From Elysia chlorotica (Eukaryota; Mollusca; Gastropoda; Plakobranchidae): DNA of 64,000 bases. Positions 1 through 9,228 of the stretch are shown piece after piece. The stretch's first letter is position 1, and each line of letters starts with the position of its first letter. The stretch covers positions 431,377 through 495,376 of the forward strand of contig RQTK01000217.1 of assembly GCA_003991915.1 (NCBI GenBank). Reading direction: 5' to 3'. The position numbers and the translations under genes are program-made. The notes under the pieces were generated by a model. That model searched no databases. It was not told where the DNA came from and saw nothing but the letters and a program-made list of their open reading frames with translations.

Positions 1-113
1 GGCCGAGCGCAGACGCCAGAACGATTGGCGCCACCAGACCCAACTTCCGGGTCTGGTTAACATCCGCCTTGCCCTCTCCTGCCAGCAGTTCCACGGTTTC
101 CGTGTGGCCGTAT
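1..113 (-). CDS. Ankyrin gene exon F (cut by window edge)
   Basis: Acceptor CCCAG ends at 114. The first base completes the AG|A arginine codon split with exon 968-664, giving ..WAVR|YGHTETVELLAGEG, an ankyrin helix pair followed by a KADVNQTR turn. The frame is open to the window edge, so the donor and remaining repeats lie outside. Confidence 0.8.
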
Positions 114-3100
114 CTGGGTAAAGGTTTTGATTCGATTGAATTTATCGATTACAGTCTATTTGATGTTATTGATATAAGGAGGAAAGAAGGAAAGTAGTTG
201 AAATACTCTTGCTAGAGCTATGATCCTTGGCTACTTTAAGACTGGATCCGTCAAAATTGCCTGTATTTGTAGTCAACTTTTGTGAAGCAACAGAGCTTCC
301 ATCTTATAAATAATTAGAAAGAATCATCTACAAGATTACTCTCAAGAGGTATTATACTATTAAATCACTTTAGTGAACAAGTCTCAAATATTGTGCAACT
401 TCATTTTTACAAAACAATTTGCAGATAACGCCAAAGGTTTACATAATAATTCTTTATTGCAGGTGGCTTAGTACTTGGAGCGTCAGTGTATTGTGTACAA
501 TGGTGTTGCTTACTAGTTTTAGCGTCAGTGCATTGTGTACAATGTTGTTGCTTACTAGTTTTAGCGTCAGTGTATTGTGTACAATACTGTTGCTTACTAG
601 TTTTAGCGTCAATGCATTATGTACAATGGTCTATACAACAAACAGCTTCCCCCCGAGCCCCACCTGACGGCCCAGTAGAGCGCCGTGGATCCCTTGTCGT
701 TCTCTATGCCAGGCCGCGCCCCCCTGGCTAGCAGTTCCCGCACCACGGCCAGGTGGCCCCAGCGAGCCGCCCACAGCAGCGCCGAGTCTTTCTTGGCGTT
801 CAGGCTGTTGACGGCGATGCCAGCCTCCTCAACGAGGAACTTGACTATCTCCAGGTGCCCGTGGTACGCGGCCAGGTGCAGGCACGGGAAGGTCCGTGGA
901 CGCTGACCCAGGATCTCCACTGGCGTTTCTTTCAGGAGCAGCTTTTGTCGGGCTTTTGGGTTGGGCACCTGATAGTGATACAGGATAGTAGCAGGATGGT
1001 GGTGAGAAGCGTGTCAAATGAAGTGAAGCATTTACGAACTATACGTTTATAGAGACCGAATTCTGGGCGTCTCCATCTTATTATAAATACCAGTCTATTG
1101 ATTTAATGACAAGTTTCAGAAGAAGAACCCACAGTGCTTTGAATGCGGAGAGCTAAAGTGACGCGTGCTTATTCTATTTCTTTATGAAAACTAAGGCGGT
1201 TGATCAACGTTCATATTGAATTTTTTCATAACAAAGCCAAATCTTCGCCGTGAAACAGCTTACTATTTAACACTCTCTGAAAATATCACAAATACGCGTG
1301 TGCTTAAATATAGCTACAATTTTCAGATCCATTTAATTTTATAAGGACTATCAAGTGAAACCAAATTTAGTGGTCGCTATAGATTTTAAACAAATCTGAT
1401 AAGAATGGTGTTGAGGACCTAAAAGACAAACGTGCTAAGTTCCTATAGTGAGAAGTTTCACAAAAAGAACTCACACTGGATAGAATATGGAGAGCTAACG
1501 TGGCGCGTGCTCATTCGATTCCTATAGAAAAACTCAGGCCGTTGATCAAAGTTCATGTTGAGTATTTTCATAACGAACCCAAATCCTTGCAGTGAAACCG
1601 CTTACTATTTTAATAATCTAATATCATAAAAACTATCAAGTGAAACCACATACAGAGGTCCGTATAGATTTTAAACAACTCTGATAGGCAGTCATAGGTA
1701 TGGTAGAAATGGCGTTGAGGGCCTATAAGACAGCCGTGCTATTTCCTTTTAAAAGATTCTTTCCATTAAATGTCACACCGCGATACATTGTTGCTATATC
1801 ACTGCCCTTTTCTGATCTTTAATTAATTATAGCTAAACTGTCCGCGTTACAGCCGATTTCTTTACATTGGACATTTAGAAACCAAACAACCAGCCAACCA
1901 ATCAACCAATCAACCAACCATCCAACCAACCAGGCAACCAGCCAACCAGCCTAACATCTGACTAACCAACAATCGACCAACCACGCAACTAACCAAAAAG
2001 CAATACATCTGACCAAGCTACCGAGCAATCGATCATCTAAACGTCTACAATTCAAACAACCAACTAATAATTCATGAAATGACCAACTAAAATGCAACAA
2101 CAATCCAAATAACACCAAATATCAACCAACCAAGTATCCATCCAGTAAACCACACAACAACCAACCATCCAATCATCCCAGCATATAACAACAAATCAAC
2201 CATTTCCAACCAACCATGCAGCCAACTAAACAACCAATAATCCAAGCAGCCAACCAAAGTCCAAACAACCAACCAACCAACCTGTCAACAACTAACCTAC
2301 CAACCAACAAACCAACGAAATGACCAATGATCTGAGCACGCAACCATAAAAAACAACTAACTGTCCAATAACTAACCAACCAACCATCCAATCAAATATC
2401 AACCAACCAACCCAACCGACCAACAAATAAACTATCCAACCAACTAGCCATCCAACATCCAACGGAGCATCCAAATAATCAACCAACGATCCAACCATCC
2501 AACCAATCAACCAATAAAATAACCATCTAATCCTCTAACAACCAAACAACCATCTAGCCATCTAACAAAGAACTAAACATATACATCCAACAGTTATACT
2601 TCCAACCACCCAGTCAACCACCCATTCAACAAGCAACCAACCACCCAACCAACCAACCAACCAGTAAACCACCCAACCAACCAACTATTCAATCAAGCAT
2701 ACAAAAACCAACCAACCAACTTTCTGACCATCCAACAACAAACCAACTTAATCCGTTCATCCAACAACATGCCATCCAACCAGTTAACTATCCGAACAAC
2801 CAACCATCCATTAAAACAATCAACAATCAACGATCCAACCACCCAACAACGAACCATCCTCATCCTATTAATCATGCAACAAACCAACTATCCAAGCAAC
2901 CATCCAACAACCAACCAACTCTCCAAACACCCAGCACTTCAATCTCTAAGCATCCAAGCAGTCGGCTATTTAATCAAGGTTCGAAGCAACTAAGCATCCA
3001 ACCAACTATCCAACTAATCATTCAACAACCAAACAACCTACATTATCCAACCAACCAACTACGTGACAATCCAATACCGAACCTACCTTATCAAGTCAGC

Positions 3101-3786
3101 CACTCATCCATTTAACAAACCTACCATGCAAACAGCCAATTATCCAACCATTTAGCTATCCAACTACCCAACTAACCAGCCAACCTATCAACCAACCTAT
3201 AAACCATCTAAACCCAGTGAACCAACTTACCAATCATCCAAAGAATGTACCACCCAACCAACCAACCATCTAACTAATTAACCATCCAAACCTAGCCAAC
3301 CAAGCCCACCCCCACCACCCCCACCCCCACCACACACACACATACACACACAAACAGACATACCCTAAACAGCAGCTCCTTGAGAAGATCCAGCCGGCCC
3401 AGGTCCACACACTGGTGAAGCGCAGTCCTCTTGCCGCTGATCTTGTCCACGTCGAACTCGAACTCGACGCAGACGAGCTCCTCCGAGGCGAGTCCCGAGG
3501 CCACTGCAATCAGCTCGTCGCTCCCCGAGGCGAGCGCGAGGTTCAGGACCGTCTGGCTGTTCCGTGGGTTCCTCAGGGATTTGTCCATCAGCCCCGGATC
3601 GACGGTCAGCCGGCCCAGGCATTCGCGGAACGCGGTGGGACCGCTGGCAGCCGCATCTGGTCAGCATGAAGGAGATGGTTGGGGGAGGGAGAGGGGGGAA
3701 GGAGGGGCGGTTGAAATCAATAAGGCCTTTACGTATAGAATCCCTGAGTGGAATCTCGGAGAAGTCAAATCCAGAGTGAATAAGAG

Positions 3787-3866
<80 letters not shown>

Positions 3867-6800
3867 TCTCTCTCTCTCTCTCTTGAACGAACAAACCAAC
3901 GAACGGACGTACGTACTTCCATAAGGTCTCATTAAACTGACACTGACCCAACCAGTAGGGAACGAAATTGGACAAATAAACTTTTGACCGATTATGGGAT
4001 TCGAACCGCGGACCTTCCGTTCTGGGGACCAACACTCTACCAGACTCACCCTCTACCTCCTGCCAGGCGGAGCGCTTGCCGGGTCCTGCAGAGCGCGCTC
4101 TCTTCTTTCCCGTCACGGGCCGCTCCCTGGGCGAGAAGGGCCGGTTAGCGTCCAGGTCCTCAGGGTGTTCCAGGAGGGTCGCGAGCTCGGGGGTCAGCGT
4201 CTCGGTGGCGGGCCGGGTCTGTGGACATGTACAGCCAGACGTCACAGAGATACAAATCACGGCATAAGTGAGGCTTACGCCAAAATGCAAGTGCTGTTAT
4301 TGTTAATAGTGGTTGTTTACCCCTAAAGTCAGCACTATATCGTTACAGAGCCAGAACCATGGCATAAGTGAGGCTTACGCCAAATTGAAAGTGCTGTTAC
4401 TGTTAATGTGGTTGCTTTGCCCCCAAAGTCAGCACTATATCGTCACATTGCTACAATCATGACATAAGTGAGACTTACGCCAAAATGCAAGTACTATTAT
4501 TGTTAATGTTGTTGCTTAGCCCCCAAAGTCAGCACTATAATCGTCACAGTGCTACGATTATGGTAAACGTCTCACTTATACCAAAATGCAGGTGATATGT
4601 TGTAAATGTTGTAAAGCTGAAAACAATGTATATCTAACTAATCATTCACATGGAAAATGGGTTCTAAGATTTTTGCTTTTCTTATTAGAAGTTTGTGTCG
4701 AATATAATACAGTGCTACAATTTTTATATAATTCAGACTTACCCCAAAACGCATGTGATAGAATTTTCCTTTTAAAGTGAACATGAGATATATATAACTA
4801 AACTTCCAGATTGAGAATGTTTTTTTTTCCTTTATCATATTAGAAACTTTGGTCAAATATAAGACAGTGTTATGACTATGACAGAAGCGAGACTAGTCTT
4901 CGCCAAAGTGTACGAGTACGTAATAAATTATAATACATTGTAAAGGTGAAAATGATATAATTATATCTAACTAAACTTTGGGATAAGAAATGGGCTTATG
5001 GGTTTTCAGTTTATCTTATAAGAAACTTGTGTCGAATATAGACAGAAATAAGTGGGCATAAAGCAGCTAACGTTGACTGTCTCAAAGCAACGAAATTGAC
5101 TTACGCTAAAATGGTAGCACAGTGACGCAGTTTTGGTTTTTCACCTAGCACAGGTTTAGCGTCCAGGCATGACTCGTCTTGTTTTTATGCGTATATAATA
5201 GTATTCTTATCCCTGCACTTTTTGGGTCGAAGGTACGACTACCCTCAATTGTCAGACGTCCGTCTTGGGGCCCGTCCACAATATATCCTATATAGTGCTG
5301 CTGCTGGGCGTTAAACCAACCAAACCAAACCAAACCAAACGACTACCCTCTGTTTGATGATTGTAAAGGATTCTTGTCATCGTTGTACTAAAGAAGGCTC
5401 AAGGTTCAATGGAGCCCAAAAGTTTATGTTACAATACCCTCGTTGAGTTTTGTGTCTGTTAGTTCAGGTTGGTGAGGATTTTATCATGTAATTGTTATTA
5501 CAATGTCGTTATACGCTTACTACTCGTCTAAAGATCTGCAAATAAAAGGCTTAAGGCGACTTAAAAGCTACCACCGCGTTGTACTTACGACGCCTTTTCT
5601 TAGATTTGCTTCTATGATGCCTGATTGCGTTGTGTTTTATTGGGTGTTTCCTCATTTCAAACATGATAATAAAGTTGCAGTTTAGTTACGGATGAGACAA
5701 TTGATTTACTGGTTTCATAATTACAAAATGATACAGAAAAATATTTTAGAATAAACTTTTAAAAAATTGCATTTTCTCATAAAGTATATAGTAAAGTGTT
5801 AACGTCGGTAAACAATTGAACCGATATTTTTTCCTAAACATTTTCAATACAAATTATCCTTTTTTGTGTGTTGTTCAAACATGAATAGAATGCACTTTGT
5901 TTAAAATTTTTCTGACCCTTTAACACTGTGTATTGTTGTTTGATCCTAGACATTCAAAATATTTAAACTTTAGAATAAGATGAACTTTTTAAATCTTGTG
6001 TTGTCAATATGCACACAAAGAATCGTGCTTGAATGTCGTTCGAAGCAAAGAAGGGAAAACCAAAAGTCTAAGGATCATCATTGGCATTCTGTGGATTCAC
6101 ATTCATGGGAGTACAGGAGATTGGGAGGCACAAGATGGAGTGTGGTGGGACAAGGAGTATTCAAAATGGTTGTGCTCAAGAAAAAAAAAAGAATTAAAAA
6201 ATTAAGCAAGAGTAGGCTAGAAAGACATAAATTCAAAATTATAATCATAATAGAGTTAAATTGTTTTTTTAGAGTTTCAACAAATTATAATTATGACATT
6301 ATCAATTTATCAATATTCATGCGGCTTCAGTTTTTTTTAAAATAGAGAAAAAAAGAATAAAAGAATGTTGCATAACAGTCTGAAGTGCAGTTATCTCAAA
6401 GAAACTATATGTTATTCTGCAAAACGATTATAGTCACCTTCATTAAATATTTACACACAACTTCTTGAAGCTGCTTACACAAGTTCTTGTCTGCATGGAA
6501 CTCACCTAAACTGGGGCTTAACAATCGTAAATATGCAAGTCGATTCAAGCCATAAAACATGAATAAAAGACATATGGGGAATGGATGCTTGGGAGGGGGT
6601 GGGGAAGAAAATTAAATTCGCTAAGCACGTTATAGTTTTGTGCAAATTGGGGTATGTAAATCAAGCAATAAAAATCTCATTTACTAAACATTGTAGTTTC
6701 ATTTTTTAAGACATAGTTATATGGATATCCAACAAAAAAGGATGTTCAAAGTTCCTGTCCCTTTAAAAGAATAGAGATAAAAACTGCTTGGCTCTAAACT

Positions 6801-9162
6801 GTTCTCCTTTCACTCTTAATTGTTGGGATTGTGTAAAGCATTATATTTTCAGGACCAGTAAAGAAAGGTTTTAACAAGTAATCCTTGATATTGAGTAAAA
6901 CAATATTATTTAGGACGAGTAAAGTGCAGTTAACAAAAAGCAACCATAGAGGTTGTGTAAGGCAAAAAAATACTAAAGGACCAAGAAAGTGCAGTTAACA
7001 AAAAGCTACCATAGAGGTTGTGTAAGGCAAAAAATACTAAAGGACCAAGAAAGTGCAGTTAACAAAAAGCAACCGTAGGGGTTGTGTAAGGCAATAGATA
7101 CTAAAGGACCAATAAAGTACAGTTAACAAAATGCAACCATAGAAGTTGTGTAAGGCAAAGGACCATAGCAATTAAGTGCAGTTAACAAAAAGGGGTTGCT
7201 TTGAGCAATTATTTGTGGGCCATTAAGTGCATCTGAAAAAAGCACACACACACAACATGAAAATTTGAGGTGACTGTAACATTACAGGCTAATGCATGTA
7301 CCAGGTTGGACAGGAATCTGTACTGTACGGGAAAAGGTGGGAAGGGGTGTATCGGGTGCCGGTTACAGTTTACAAGACAATAAATCTACATTCATGCCAC
7401 TTAGTTCAAAATTACCAGTCCTGGCAACGTTTCCTTCTCTATTCACTCCTTCTTCTTCTTCCACAGCGTATTCTCCAATCAACCTGAATAAAGTTAAGTT
7501 TGGTTGTTTTTTCCCGTTTAATGTTACAGTTGTTACTTTAGGACACTATACTTGCTCTACCCCAGGGCTAGCGCACCCTCCTATTAAGATAAAGAGATGG
7601 ATATAAACTATAAAAGTTAGTTTACTCTATGCATTGGTTCTTCATTTGAACAAGAAAGAAAAAAAACATTCTGAGATCCTGTGCAATAATGCATTAAGTG
7701 CCATAGAGGGTTAATCCAATAGCCCACGCAACGAAACCATACTTGTGAAACTTTGTTTTGGCTAACACAGTGCAAAATTAATTTTTACCACTATCATTTC
7801 AGGACTTTCTCAACCGGGTACTCTAGAATTAGATGTGGGTTGTGTCTCACTGCAACTATTGCAATGCTTACTTCAGGGAAAAGACAGTGTCTCGTGTGAC
7901 CCGGTAAAGTCAGATTCAAAGATGTTACTTTGATTTCGTTCTTCACCCAGGTCTCGAGCTCTTCCGACTCCTTGGCTTGTAGTTCGGTCGCTTGCTAAGG
8001 ACATACAAGAATAACCAAGTCTTTTAGATTGTAGTAGTCTTAAGAGATACAAGAATAACCAAGTTTTTCATAGTGTAATAGTCTAAAGGCATAGAAGAAT
8101 ATCCAAGTCTTTTATAATGTAGTAGTCTTAAGACATACAAGAATAACCAAGTCTTTCATATTGTAATAGTCTAAAGGCGTACAATAATATCCAAGTCTTT
8201 CATAGGCTATTGTAGTAGCCTTAAGACATACAAGAATAACCAAGTCTTTCATATTGTAATAGCCTAAAGGCATACAAGAATAACCAAGTTTTTCATAGGC
8301 TATTACTGTAGCCTTAAGACATACAAGAATAACCAAGTCTTCCATATTGTAATAGTCTAAAGGCATGCAATAATATCCAAGTCTTTCATAGGCTATTGTG
8401 GTATTTTAAGACATATCTGCATCTTTCATATTGTACTAGATCAATGGAATACACTAATGTCCAAGCGTTTTATATTGCAGTAGTCTAAAGCCATACAAGA
8501 GTATCAAAGTCTTTTATATTGTACTAGATTCATGGAATACACGAATATCCAAGTGTTTCATATTGTAGAAGTCTAAAGACACAAGAATATCAAAATCGTT
8601 CATATTGTAGTACATGTAGTCTAATGACATACAAGAATGCCGAAGTCTTTCATATTGAGCTACTCTAAAGATATATAAAAATATACACGTCTTTCTTATT
8701 AATATTCTAAAAATATACACGCAAAAAAAATTATTCATGTTCAACCAGTCTAAAGATATACAGGAATATACAAGACTTTTGTATTGTATCTGTCTATAGA
8801 CAAGGTTTAAAAGAGAATTTGAGTTATGCAAAAGCCTTTAAGGGGCAGCAGTTGTCAAATCAGCATCCCTACCTTTAATCTCCAACCAAAAAGGTTTCTG
8901 CAATAGGAATATATTGGTCTAACGCGCTGGCTTTTCCTCCCAATGTCTTTTCCAGATTTCTTTCGTCCAATTGATGTAGGGTACTCCATTTATTCCTGCT
9001 TTGCCTCCCTGTGCCGGTATATTTTATTTCAGAAATCTTGGTGGTAATGGTCGTGGTGGTATTTTCTTCGTTTTTTGTTTTGTTTTGTTTTGTTTTGTGG
9101 ATTTTTGTTTTTGAGGGGGTGCATTGTTTTTTTGTTTTGTTTGTATATTTGTTGTTGTTGAG

Positions 9163-9228
<66 letters not shown>

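Noticed and set aside
3365..3922. 185-aa minus-strand frame with long Arg-Glu repeats
   Set aside because: TC microsatellite translation overlapping the real ankyrin exon in another frame.
8112..8366. Minus-strand open frame encoding a repeated 15-16-residue peptide (YYNMKDLVILVCLK)
   Set aside because: The repetition is only the minisatellite translated; unit length varies by non-multiples of three elsewhere in the array.
7997..8820. CRISPR-like look of regularly spaced repeats
   Set aside because: Units are contiguous and degenerate along their full length with no unique spacers, and the genome is eukaryotic.
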